A stretch of 64,000 bases of DNA, taken from contig OY970164.1 in the NCBI GenBank assembly GCA_963706555.1, positions 2,356,001-2,420,000 on the forward strand, given 5' to 3'. The position numbers were made by a program, and so were the translations under genes. This document shows positions 26,780 through 35,183 of the stretch, one piece after another (the first letter of the stretch is position 1; the number at the start of each line of letters is the position of its first letter). Under the pieces are notes generated by a model. It was not told where the DNA came from, searched no databases, and saw only the letters and a list, made by a program, of their open reading frames with translations. The DNA comes from Bog-473 sp963706555 (GTDB lineage: Bacteria > Actinomycetota > Acidimicrobiia > Acidimicrobiales > RAAP-2).

Positions 26780-29053
26780 ATGATGGGCGGCGGCATGTCG
26801 CTGACGATCGAAGAACCTGTGCCGGCTCCCCACCCGTTCGACGGTCTGCGCCTCCTCGACCTGACAACGACGTTCGGCGGAAGCCTGGCTTCGATGCACA
26901 TCGCCGATTTCGGTGGCGATGTCGTGCGGGTCGACGCTGTGTCGCACCGCACGACTCCCGAACAGATCGTCGCATCGCGTGGGAAACGATTCGTCGACCT
27001 GCACGGTTCCTCGTCGGACCGCAGCGCTGCGATCGGTGAGCTTGCTCGACGGGCTGATGTCGTGGTGATCGATGCCTCACCCGCGAAACTCCGGACATCA
27101 CGTCTCGATGCCGCAACCCTTCGCCGCCAGAATCCGCGCCTGATCCACGTGTGGATGCCTCCCCACGCCACGAAAGGCGCAATGGCCGAGCTCCCCGCCG
27201 ACGAGCTCCTTCTCTCAGCCTGGACGGGCGTGGCGGACCAGCAGCCCGGCGCCCTCGACCAGCCGGTCGCGCCCGTCGTGAGCATCGCCGCCTATGAGCG
27301 CGGAGCCCTGGGGGCCACGGCGATCGCGGCGGGGCTCTTGAGGAGGCAGACGACAGGGCTCGGGCGCGGGATCACGGTGTCGGGACTCCACGCCGTTGCG
27401 GCACTGAACGTGTCGACGATGGTGGATCTGCCCGGAATTCTGCGGCCATTCGCGGGAGAGAAATCGACCACGTGGGGCCCACCGAACTACCGCGTGTACC
27501 GCTGTGGCGACAACACCTGGCTCTACCTGGCTGCACTCACCGCCCCCTTCTTCATCGCCGCACTGGACGCGATGGACATGATGGACGTGATGCTCATGCC
27601 CGGCGTCGATGGCGAGTTCTTGAACGTCTTCCTGCCGGACATCAAGCCAGTCGTCGCCGGACGCCTCACGAGCCGGTTCATGGAGCGCAGCGGTGCGGCG
27701 TGGCACGAGCTTCTGAATTCGGCGCGGGTCCCCAACGCCCTCGTGCAATCGCGTGAGGAGTGGGCAGCGAGCGAGACGGTGTCGGCGGGGAAGATGCTCG
27801 TCGAGGTGGCGCATGAGACGCTGGGCGACGTCGTGCTCCCCGGGCCATCCGTCGAGCTCTGTGCCTCACCGGCGAAGGCGCAATGGCTTACTGATTGCGA
27901 CGCGCTCGTTGACCCCGGCGACGTCTGGGCCGACGAGCGTCACGCCGGAGGAGAAGGAGACACCCGGATCGATGACAAGCTCCCGCTTCACGGGCTCCGC
28001 ATCCTCGATGTGAGCTCTTTCATCGCGGGACCGTTCACCTCGAGCGTGCTCGAGAATTTCGGGGCGACGGTGTGCAAGGTCGAGCAAAGCACCGGGGACC
28101 CTTTCGGCCAGGTCGCCCGCGCCACCTATGCCTCGTTGAACCGCGGCAAATCGCGAGTTGTCCTGGACTTGAAGGCGGCGGATGGCATTCGGTCGTTCCA
28201 CGCGCTCGCACAAGAGTGCGACGCGGTGATCGACAACATGAGTTTCGGATCGGCGGAGAAATTAGGGATCGACTTCGAGACCCTGGCTCGCAGTAATCCC
28301 CAAATCGTCGTGTGCAGCATCAGCGCATGGGGGAACGGACCCCTCAAGTTCACCCCTGGCTTCGATCCCGTCCTGCAGGCTCGGAGCGGGCTGATGGCAG
28401 CCCAAGGAGGGGATGGCGAACCGATTATTCAGGCTGTCCCCGTGACCGACATCGGCACGGGGACTCTCAGCGCGTTCGGGATCCTCACGGCGCTTTTCGC
28501 ACGTGAGCGTCTCGGCAGGGGTCAGCAAGTCCGTGCGTCGTTGGCGCGCACCTCACTGGCCTTCCAGGCGGCGGAGTTCACGACCTTTGCCGGCCGGTCC
28601 CGGCCGATCGTGGGTGATCCGGCATTCCTGGGTGAAAGCGCGCGCCATCGGCTCTACCTGTGTGCGGACGGGTGGATTGCGCTCAGCGCAGACGAGCACA
28701 ATTTCGAGACAGCGGTCGCCCTGGTGCGCAAGCTTGCGCGGGTCGAAGGTCCCACTGACGACCCCGAGTCCGCAGTTCGTGCGCTCACGGTGCACCAAAC
28801 GCTCGCCGCAATGGGCGAAGCAGGAGTTCCTGCCGTCGCCGCACTCGGTCGCAATCAGCTGTTCGGCGACCCTTTCTTGAGAGAAAACGACTTCTTCTTC
28901 CACATTGACGATGCCGACCTCGGTCCGGTGACGGCTGTCAGGGCCTACGCAGAATGGGAAGGTGTCGTGAGCCCGGATGTGGCGCGTACCCACGGCCTGG
29001 GCGAGGACACGGCGCACGTCCTTGCCAGTGGATGGCCTCCACGCGACGCCTGA
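26780..29053 (+). CDS. fused double-domain CaiB/BaiF CoA-transferase
   Basis: 757-residue protein made of two family III CoA-transferase domains in tandem. The first begins FDGLRLLDLTTTFGGSLASM (residues ~15-35) and the second LHGLRILDVSSFIAGPFTSS after an acidic linker (about residue 395). At the catalytic-Asp position the N-terminal half reads VSIAAYERGALG (no Asp), while the C-terminal half reads VTDIGTGTLSAFG (Asp about 557). One half is thus catalytic and the other probably structural, mirroring the separate pair at 19040-21522. ATG 26780 is used; ATG 26795 is also possible. It is divergent from the hydratase operon and convergent with the receptor at 29111. Confidence 0.87.
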   Translation: MMGGGMSLTIEEPVPAPHPFDGLRLLDLTTTFGGSLASMHIADFGGDVVRVDAVSHRTTPEQIVASRGKRFVDLHGSSSDRSAAIGELARRADVVVIDASPAKLRTSRLDAATLRRQNPRLIHVWMPPHATKGAMAELPADELLLSAWTGVADQQPGALDQPVAPVVSIAAYERGALGATAIAAGLLRRQTTGLGRGITVSGLHAVAALNVSTMVDLPGILRPFAGEKSTTWGPPNYRVYRCGDNTWLYLAALTAPFFIAALDAMDMMDVMLMPGVDGEFLNVFLPDIKPVVAGRLTSRFMERSGAAWHELLNSARVPNALVQSREEWAASETVSAGKMLVEVAHETLGDVVLPGPSVELCASPAKAQWLTDCDALVDPGDVWADERHAGGEGDTRIDDKLPLHGLRILDVSSFIAGPFTSSVLENFGATVCKVEQSTGDPFGQVARATYASLNRGKSRVVLDLKAADGIRSFHALAQECDAVIDNMSFGSAEKLGIDFETLARSNPQIVVCSISAWGNGPLKFTPGFDPVLQARSGLMAAQGGDGEPIIQAVPVTDIGTGTLSAFGILTALFARERLGRGQQVRASLARTSLAFQAAEFTTFAGRSRPIVGDPAFLGESARHRLYLCADGWIALSADEHNFETAVALVRKLARVEGPTDDPESAVRALTVHQTLAAMGEAGVPAVAALGRNQLFGDPFLRENDFFFHIDDADLGPVTAVRAYAEWEGVVSPDVARTHGLGEDTAHVLASGWPPRDA

Positions 29054-29110
29054 GATACCGAGGTCCGCCGAGCGGTCGGGCGGGTCACCGCACGTGGACG
29101 GGCCGGTCCC

Positions 29111-30385
29111 TTAGCTGCTCGCCGTACTGGTCCCCGGAAGGTCGGTGCCACAGGTCGGTTGGCTCGAGACGGGAACGAACCCGTTCGCCTTGGCCTGCAG
29201 GATCCAGCCACAACTCTTGGGGAGGTCGTGGCCGAAGATCGTCGTGTAATTGATGGGGTTCGCCTCGAGCCCGTTGGCGTTGTAGGACGTGATGCCGCGC
29301 AACGCCTTGATCGTGGAAGCTGATGTCGGGTTCTTTCCAGCCGCCTGGAGGCCCTTGATCATCAGGTCGGCCCCCACCCACGCCTCGTACTGCTCACCGG
29401 TCGGGAACTGTGACTTGGTGAAGTGGTCGTACTTGATGAGCGCCGCCTGCATTTGCTGGGTCCCGGCATTCGGCAGTGAGAACGGTCGGAATTGAGAGTC
29501 GAAATACATGCCCTGCAGGTACTTCCAGGCGGAGGAGTGGATCGCCGAAGGTTCGTAACCCGTCGGGAAGAGGACCGCCTTGAGCTTGACCCCGGCCTGC
29601 TTCAGGGCCGTGGCGAGGGCGAAATTGGAGTTGTCGTCCATACCGGCGTACACCGCGTTGATCTTCGCCGACTTGGCCGCCAGGGCTTCGGGCCCGTAGG
29701 CGACACTGCCGAAGGGAACTGAGGTGTCGAGGATCCCCTGCTTGCCTCCGGCATGGATGACGGAGAGACCGGTGCCGATCGCCGAGCGGCTCGACGAGGG
29801 TGAGATGCCGTAGCCGTACGACGCAACATTGTTGCCACCATGGGAGACGAGGAACTTCCCGATGTTGGTGTTGACCGGATACTTAGGGTCGATGCTGCCG
29901 GTATCGGCCGCGAACATGTTCGTATACGGCTGCTGGCCCCACTCCGGACCGTCCTGGGATGAGCCGGTGACCGGCACCCCCGCCTGCTGGGGGAATTTGG
30001 CGCCTTCGAAGAACAGGGCACCGACGGAGACCAGACCGATGGCACCTTTGGACAATGCGGTCTGGATCGCCGTGGGTGCAACCGATGGGCTGGTCTGGTC
30101 GTCCTCAATGATGCCGACGAGCTTGTGGCCGTTGACACCGCCCGCGGCGTTCTGCGCGTCGATCCTCGCTTGGAAGATCCCCTGGACGCCTTGGTATTCC
30201 GGCGCGCCCGCGCCTGAACACGTGCACACCATGGCGATCTTGAGCGGGGCCGGAGCGGCGGAGCTCGCGGACTCCGTCGCGAGGCCAACCGCCGCGAGCG
30301 TCCCGACGACAGTGGTGGCCGAAAGCGCGAGCCGGATGAGCTTGGCCGAACCCCTTGGCCGGTTTCTCCGTGATGAACGAGACAT
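29111..30385 (-). CDS. ABC transporter substrate-binding protein (Peripla_BP_6)
   Basis: 424-residue extracytoplasmic receptor. ATG 30385 follows AGGGGGGCAA and gives an export signal (RRNRPR, then a hydrophobic stretch ending before SSAAPAPLKIAMV). Family marks are NAAGGVNGHKLVGIIEDD and GPEWGQQPYTNMFAADTGS. It is a close paralogue of the 13125 receptor, sharing almost every lobe motif, but has a CTC pair near residue 54-56 like the 8108 receptor. A C-terminal cysteine pair (CGWILQAKANGF and TCGTDLPGT) is also conserved. It is an orphan receptor without adjacent permease genes. Ligand unknown. Confidence 0.87.
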   Translation of the reverse strand: MSRSSRRNRPRGSAKLIRLALSATTVVGTLAAVGLATESASSAAPAPLKIAMVCTCSGAGAPEYQGVQGIFQARIDAQNAAGGVNGHKLVGIIEDDQTSPSVAPTAIQTALSKGAIGLVSVGALFFEGAKFPQQAGVPVTGSSQDGPEWGQQPYTNMFAADTGSIDPKYPVNTNIGKFLVSHGGNNVASYGYGISPSSSRSAIGTGLSVIHAGGKQGILDTSVPFGSVAYGPEALAAKSAKINAVYAGMDDNSNFALATALKQAGVKLKAVLFPTGYEPSAIHSSAWKYLQGMYFDSQFRPFSLPNAGTQQMQAALIKYDHFTKSQFPTGEQYEAWVGADLMIKGLQAAGKNPTSASTIKALRGITSYNANGLEANPINYTTIFGHDLPKSCGWILQAKANGFVPVSSQPTCGTDLPGTSTASS

Positions 30386-30781
30386 TTGCCCCCCTAGTTG
30401 TACAAGGCGTGATGAAATGCGACTCTGGTCGACCACACAGGTCGTGTCGCTACCGATCTCAATCTACCCCGCCCCGCCGGACCTGCCGTGGCGGTTTTCA
30501 TAAGAAGTTCCTCGGAATCGACTCTTCTGCTGCCGCGCCATCCAGCTTCGCCACCGCCTCGGAAGGAGCGTTCGCTCCTGCGACCTACCGACCCACGATG
30601 GTGGCGTCCGCAATTGCCTTGGCCAACCACATGCCCGCGGAGTGTGGTGTTGCAGGGAGCGCTCGAAGTACTCCGGTCAGCTCAGTCGCGGGTGACGTTG
30701 AAAGGAAAACACCAGTTTCCCCACCTCGCCCCCGACCCGCCCGTCAGCGGCGCCGTCGCGTGCGGTGCCGACTTCGGTCCC
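30386..30781. other. intergenic stretch without recognisable genes
   Basis: This stretch holds the promoter region of the receptor gene and the downstream region of the SDR gene. Short frames here look like composition noise. A 5-bp hairpin (CGACC, TGTGT, GGTCG on the minus strand) lies in the receptor-gene leader; nothing else is supported. Confidence 0.5.
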
Positions 30782-31549
30782 TCAGCTTGCCCCGGTGAAA
30801 TCGAGTGCCGGCAGGCGGGGCACCGCCGCCACCGAAGGGATGCTGGCGCTGGCTCCGGTGCGCAAGATGGCATCCACCAGCCCGACGAGCACGTCGACCT
30901 CCATGAGCGTGCCCGAGAGTAGGCCGCGGGCCATCCAGACCGGGAACAACTTCGTGAGCAACTCGGTGTCCCAGCCGTCCATGAAATGCGATGCGGCCAC
31001 GCCCTCGCCGCCCCCGCAGTCGCCGACGACGACCCGGGTGAACCCGACTTCGGGGTGCTCGCTGCGCCACGCTTCGACGAGCTTGTCGAGGGCCGCTTTT
31101 GTCACGTTGTACGCCGCAAGCCCGGGCCAGGGCGGCGTCATCGATGCGCTGATCGAAGAGAGGTACGCGACGGCCCCACCGCTTTCGACGAGATGGGGGA
31201 GCGCTGCCGCGGTGAACGAGTTCGCCCCGACGACGTTGGTGCCGAAAAGACGGTGCCACGTCTCGGGGTCCAGGTCTTCGACCAGGCTGAGGGCACCGAC
31301 ACCACTGGCGTAGACGACGCCGTCAATGCCGCCGAGCGCGCTGACCGCCTCGGCGACCGCGGCACGGCACGAGGCCGGATCGGTGACGTCGCAGACAATG
31401 GCCCGGGCATCAGGCCCAGCCTCCGCCGCGGCTTCGGCCAGAAGGTCCTGCCGCCGTGCCATCAATGCGACCTTTGCCCCCCGCTGGGCCAGGCCGATGC
31501 CGATGCAGCGGCCCAGGCCCGTGGACGCCCCGACAACCACCGTCCTCAT
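30782..31549 (-). CDS. short-chain dehydrogenase/reductase (SDR)
   Basis: 255-residue SDR with MRTVVVGASTGLGRCIGIGL at the very N-terminus (cofactor motif GxxxGxG), GVVYASGVG in place of the usual NNAG, a Ser/Tyr/Lys set in YLSSISASM and YNVTKAALDK, and a variable C-terminus without the usual IDGG. The start ATG 31549 has no good ribosome-binding site of its own. It overlaps by 4 bases the stop of a 14-codon leader frame that does (see 31546-31590). The substrate is unknown. Confidence 0.83.
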   Translation of the reverse strand: MRTVVVGASTGLGRCIGIGLAQRGAKVALMARRQDLLAEAAAEAGPDARAIVCDVTDPASCRAAVAEAVSALGGIDGVVYASGVGALSLVEDLDPETWHRLFGTNVVGANSFTAAALPHLVESGGAVAYLSSISASMTPPWPGLAAYNVTKAALDKLVEAWRSEHPEVGFTRVVVGDCGGGEGVAASHFMDGWDTELLTKLFPVWMARGLLSGTLMEVDVLVGLVDAILRTGASASIPSVAAVPRLPALDFTGAS

Positions 31550-31590
31550 GCTGGGATTCCGACGAGTGAGCACAGATTGAGCGATGTCAC
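31546..31590 (-). CDS. possible 14-residue leader peptide coupled to the SDR
   Basis: A GTG at 31590, placed 4 bases after a perfect AGGAGGA (31601-31595), opens a 14-codon frame (VTSLNLCSLVGIPA). Its stop overlaps the ATG of the SDR gene as ATGA. The strong Shine-Dalgarno has no other in-frame use for the SDR. Translational coupling is a reasonable reading, but conservation would be needed to call it real. Confidence 0.35.
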   Translation of the reverse strand: MTSLNLCSLVGIPA

Positions 31591-31892
31591 TGATTCCTCC
31601 TGGTCTGACATTGAATTCGACGTCGATGCTACTCAGTAGCACGAGCAAGCCCCGGACGAAGACCCCACCGCCCAGGGGGCCGGCTCAGAAGCCCTGGTGC
31701 ACTCGTCCACGGCACGCCGGACGAGCCCTCGTCGTTTCGCCACCGTTCAGCCAGGGAGGACGCACTACGGTGGGCCAACCGTCGCGTACCGGGACAACAT
31801 GGCGTCGGAGGTCTCTTGATGGACGATATGGCCGACCCTCCTCCGGATGGACTCCACCGCGCCGCCCGCAACATGAGCGCTGGACGCACCCC
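31550..31892. other. divergent intergenic region, SDR / aldo-keto reductase
   Basis: Apart from the leader frame and the palindrome at 31627-31641, no gene is supported in this stretch. It must hold the promoters of both divergent genes. Confidence 0.5.
31627..31641. promoter_or_regulatory. 15-bp palindrome, candidate operator
   Basis: TGCTACT C AGTAGCA is a perfect 7-bp inverted repeat about a single base, located about 80 bp upstream of the SDR start and in the shared upstream region of the aldo-keto reductase. Confidence 0.45.
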
Positions 31893-32885
31893 GTGAAACG
31901 CACGCCCATCGGCGCCCTCGAGGTCTCGGTCGTAGGTCTCGGTGGGAACAGTTTCGGCACCGACTTCTTCGGCGCGCGGTGCGAGCAACGAGAGGTCACG
32001 CGCATCGTCAACGCCGCCCTTGATGCCGGTATCAATCTCATCGACACCGCGGAGGAGTACAGCATCACCTCGTTCCTCGGCGAGGGTCACTCTGAGGAGC
32101 TCATCGGGGTGGCACTGGCAAGCAGGCGCGACGAGGCTGTCGTTGCCACCAAGTTCTTGAACAAGGACGAGCACGACCCCGCAGCGCGGGGAGCGACCCG
32201 CATTGTCGCCGCCGTCGAGGCCAGCCTGCGCCGGCTCGGGACCGACCGGATCGATCTGTTCCAACAGCACCAACCCGATCCGGGGCTTCCCTTGGACGAA
32301 GTCCTCGCAGCGCTCGATGCGCTCGTCCGGGACGGCAAGGTGCGGGAGGTCGGTTGTTGCAACTTCACCGCCCCGATGCTCGACGAGGCAAGCGGGGCGG
32401 CTGTCCGCTCGGGGGCGCAGCCGTACCGCTCGTGTCAGCTGCAGTACAGCGTCCTCGAGCGACCGCCCGCCGACCTGCTGGCGGCGGCCGAGCGCAACGA
32501 GATATCGGTCCTCGCCTACTTCCCGCTCGCGAGCGGTCTGCTCACCGGCAAGTACAGACGGGGTCAGCCGCCGCCGGCAGACTCACGGCTGGGAGCCGAC
32601 GGTGTCGTGAGCACCATGCTCCGCCAGGGGATCATGGCGCGGCGGCCGCCCCTGTCCGACGAGAGGTTCACGACGATCGAACGGCTCACCGCCGTCGCGG
32701 CGGCTCACGGCCATTCCCTCCTCGACCTCGCCGTCTCGTGGCTGGCGATGCAACCGATCGTCGGCTCGGTGATCACCGGGGTGACGAAGTGCGAACAAGT
32801 GCTGGTCAATGCCGGTGCGGCAGACTGGGAGATCTCGTCCGACACGTTGGACGAGATCGATGGCATTGTGGCAGAGGAGCTCTGA
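31893..32885 (+). CDS. aldo/keto reductase
   Basis: 330-residue NADPH-dependent aldo/keto reductase (TIM barrel). The tetrad positions are visible: Asp and Tyr in INLIDTAEEYS, Lys in VVATKFLN, His in LFQQHQPDPGLP. The C-terminal cofactor segment QPIVGSVITGVTKCEQVLVN is typical. The GTG at 31893 starts the first conserved strand (KRTPIGALEVSVVGLGG). The P450 gene begins 29 bp downstream, so reductase and P450 probably act together on a carbonyl/alcohol substrate. Confidence 0.87.
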   Translation: MKRTPIGALEVSVVGLGGNSFGTDFFGARCEQREVTRIVNAALDAGINLIDTAEEYSITSFLGEGHSEELIGVALASRRDEAVVATKFLNKDEHDPAARGATRIVAAVEASLRRLGTDRIDLFQQHQPDPGLPLDEVLAALDALVRDGKVREVGCCNFTAPMLDEASGAAVRSGAQPYRSCQLQYSVLERPPADLLAAAERNEISVLAYFPLASGLLTGKYRRGQPPPADSRLGADGVVSTMLRQGIMARRPPLSDERFTTIERLTAVAAAHGHSLLDLAVSWLAMQPIVGSVITGVTKCEQVLVNAGAADWEISSDTLDEIDGIVAEEL

Positions 32886-32914
32886 ATGTTGGCGACGACC
32901 GGAAGGACTCAGGG

Positions 32915-34126
32915 ATGACCTTGACGAACGACAGCGATATTTACTACGACCCGTACGACTTCGAGATCGATGCGAATCCGTACCCGCTCTGGAAGCGCAT
33001 GCGGGAGGAAGCGCCGCTCTACTACAACGAAAAGCATGACTTTTTTGCCGTGACCCGCTTCGATGATGTCGAGCGTGGCCTCAAGGACTGGGACACGTAT
33101 CGCTCGGGGCGCGGTTCGGTCCTCGAGTTCATCAAGGCGAACCTCGAGACGGGCTTCGAAATGCCATCGGGCGTCATCCTCATGGAAGACCCTCCGATCC
33201 ATGACCTTCACCGCGGCCTCCTCTCGCGCGTCTTCACTCCCAAGAAAATGAATGCGCTCGAGCCGAAGGTGCGTGCGTTCTGTGCGCGCAACCTCGATCC
33301 TCTCGTGGGCACCGGCCAGTTCGACTTCATCAAGGACCTCGGTGCCCAAATGCCCATGCGCACCATCGGCATGCTGCTCGGTATTCCCGAGCAGGATCAA
33401 GAGGCGATCCGCGACCAGCTCGACGAAAGCCTGCGCCTCGAGGAAGGGCAGGAGGTCCAGGTGAATATCGATGACCTTCTCGGCGGCGAAGCGTTCGGTG
33501 ACTACATCGATTGGCGTGCCGGCAATCCCTCGGACGATCTGATGACCGAACTTCTGAACGCCGAATTCGACGACGAGACCGGCACCACGCGGCGGCTCAC
33601 CCGCCAGGAGATCCTGACGTATGTCAGCCTGCTCGCCGGCGCCGGCAACGAGACCACGACGCGTCTGATCGGCTGGACGGGCAAGCTGCTGGCCGAGCAC
33701 CCCGACCAGCGTGCGCAACTCGTCAAGGACCGCACGCTGGTGCCCAAGGCGATCGAGGAGATCCTCCGCTATGAGGCACCGTCGCCGGTCCAGGCCCGCT
33801 ATGTCAGCCGCGACGTCGAGCATCAGGGCCAGACCATCGCCGAGGGCAGCATCATGCTGCTCCTGAACGGCTCGGGGAATCGGGACGATCGTCAGTTTCC
33901 CGACGGGGACACCTTCGACATCCACCGCAACATCACGCATCACCTGAGTTTCGGCTACGGCCTCCACTTCTGCCTCGGGGCCGCGCTGGCTCGGCTGGAG
34001 GGCCGGGTGGCACTCGATGAGGTCCTCAATCGTTTCCCGACATGGGACGTCGACTGGGACAATGCGCAACAAGCACGGACGTCGACGGTCCGCGGTTGGG
34101 AGAGGTTGCCCGTGTTCACGGGCTGA
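32915..34126 (+). CDS. cytochrome P450
   Basis: 403-residue soluble bacterial P450 monooxygenase. I-helix oxygen-activation motif LLAGAGNETTTRL, K-helix EEILRYE (ExxR), and heme loop SFGYGLHFCLGAALARLE with the axial Cys at about 353. ATG 32915 follows CAGGG closely. It resembles the P450 at 39095 (shared DPYDxxxxxxPxPxWxRM and DFxAxTRFDDV blocks), so the two are paralogues. No ferredoxin or reductase gene is adjacent, so electrons must come from elsewhere. It probably hydroxylates a hydrophobic acid or terpenoid. Confidence 0.92.
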   Translation: MTLTNDSDIYYDPYDFEIDANPYPLWKRMREEAPLYYNEKHDFFAVTRFDDVERGLKDWDTYRSGRGSVLEFIKANLETGFEMPSGVILMEDPPIHDLHRGLLSRVFTPKKMNALEPKVRAFCARNLDPLVGTGQFDFIKDLGAQMPMRTIGMLLGIPEQDQEAIRDQLDESLRLEEGQEVQVNIDDLLGGEAFGDYIDWRAGNPSDDLMTELLNAEFDDETGTTRRLTRQEILTYVSLLAGAGNETTTRLIGWTGKLLAEHPDQRAQLVKDRTLVPKAIEEILRYEAPSPVQARYVSRDVEHQGQTIAEGSIMLLLNGSGNRDDRQFPDGDTFDIHRNITHHLSFGYGLHFCLGAALARLEGRVALDEVLNRFPTWDVDWDNAQQARTSTVRGWERLPVFTG

Positions 34127-34165
34127 GAGCAAGCCTGCGGGCGAACGCGGGCTCGTTCGTCCCGC

Positions 34166-34660
34166 TCAGACCTCTTCGGATCCAGAGCGGCGGGCCGCCG
34201 CGATCACCTTGGTCAGGGCTGCATGCAGGGACTCAAGCTCGGGGATCGCCATGCCGAGCTCGGCCACGACAGCCGGGGGGATCTTCGTCGCCTCCTGGCG
34301 CAGGTCCCGGCCCCGCTGGGTGAGGTCGATGTCCACTTGTCGCTCGTCGTCGCCGTTCCGACGCCGGGTGATCAGCCCGGCTGATTCCAACCGCTTGAGG
34401 AGAGGCGAGAGGGTGGGGGAGTCCAGCTGCAGCAACGCGCCGATCTCGCGCACCGACAGCGGTGCATCTCCCCACAGCGCCAGCAGCACCAGATACTGGG
34501 GATGGGTGAGGCCGAGGGGCTCGAGCAGCGGCCGATAGACCGAGAGCACACTGCGTGAGGCCACTACCAACGCGAAGCACACCTGGCGCTCCAGCGCCAG
34601 CGGGTCGTCGGTCGGGAGGCTGATGTCGTGGTGTGGGCTCTCGCTGGCGCTCCGGTGCAT
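34166..34660 (-). CDS. ohrR: OhrR-type MarR family peroxide-sensing repressor
   Basis: 164-residue MarR-family regulator that matches OhrR along its length. The sensing cysteine lies in ERQVCFALVVASRS (Cys about 28), followed by VYRPLLEPLGLTHPQYLVLL, the winged helix SVREIGALLQLDSPTLSPLL and RLESAGLITRRRNGDDERQV. The Tyr equivalent to B. subtilis Tyr29 is present (Tyr 42), but the Tyr19 equivalent is Val. ATG 34660 has GGAAGGTGG seven bases upstream. OhrR represses an organic-hydroperoxide reductase (Ohr) elsewhere; no ohr gene is visible here, and the divergent gene is a small membrane protein. Confidence 0.82.
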   Translation of the reverse strand: MHRSASESPHHDISLPTDDPLALERQVCFALVVASRSVLSVYRPLLEPLGLTHPQYLVLLALWGDAPLSVREIGALLQLDSPTLSPLLKRLESAGLITRRRNGDDERQVDIDLTQRGRDLRQEATKIPPAVVAELGMAIPELESLHAALTKVIAAARRSGSEEV

Positions 34661-34782
34661 GGTCACCACCTTCCTCGACACTGTTGCCTCACGGACCATT
34701 CGTCATCTGCTGCGATCGGCCCCCGACTGACGATCACTCTCGGAGCCACCACGTCCGCCCGGATCCGCTTAAGTGGGCACGA

Positions 34783-34817
34783 TTGATTCGTACACGAACT
34801 AATAGTACACTAAGTAC
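34783..34817 (+). promoter_or_regulatory. promoter with GTAC boxes between ohrR and the small membrane protein
   Basis: TTGATT (34783-34788), a 17-base spacer and TACACT (34806-34811) form a promoter for the 34836 gene. Three GTAC boxes (34790, 34805, 34814) and TAGTACACTA overlap it in an AT-rich patch, suitable for repressor binding, most simply by the divergent OhrR-like protein. Confidence 0.5.
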
Positions 34818-34835
34818 AACGAACGAGGAGCCATC

Positions 34836-35183
34836 ATGGAATTGTCTGCACTACGGCAGTTGGCCCAGGACCTGCACCCGGTACGACTCGCCGCCGCCAC
34901 CTCCAAGGTCGTGACCGTGCATACGCCGTCGATGACCCCGGGCCGTTGGATCTTCCTCGTCGTCCTGGCCGTCTTCTTCTGCAGCCTTTTCACGGGCGTG
35001 TACGTCTGGATGCGGCGCCCGACGTTCAGCGAGGACGTCGCCCCGAGGGGCAACACCACAGCCTTCGACGGGACGATTTCCGAAGACGGGCGGCCGATGC
35101 TCGTCCGGACGGCCACCCAGAGGGCGAGGACGGCCACCCAGGAGGCGAGCGCCGCCGGCGTGCCGGACCGGCCATCACCCTGA
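34836..35183 (+). CDS. small single-pass membrane protein of unknown function
   Basis: 115-residue protein with a good GAGGAG ribosome-binding site six bases before ATG 34836. Residues 1-37 are cytoplasm-like, with VVTVHTPSMTPGRW just before the membrane. Residues ~38-59 form one hydrophobic segment (IFLVVLAVFFCSLFTGVYVW) followed by RR, so the long C-terminal tail may remain inside or the segment may be a late signal anchor. The tail is polar and contains two TATQ-A repeats. No family is recognised. Its promoter is shared with the ohrR-like gene, suggesting response to organic peroxide; this is inference. Confidence 0.6.
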   Translation: MELSALRQLAQDLHPVRLAAATSKVVTVHTPSMTPGRWIFLVVLAVFFCSLFTGVYVWMRRPTFSEDVAPRGNTTAFDGTISEDGRPMLVRTATQRARTATQEASAAGVPDRPSP

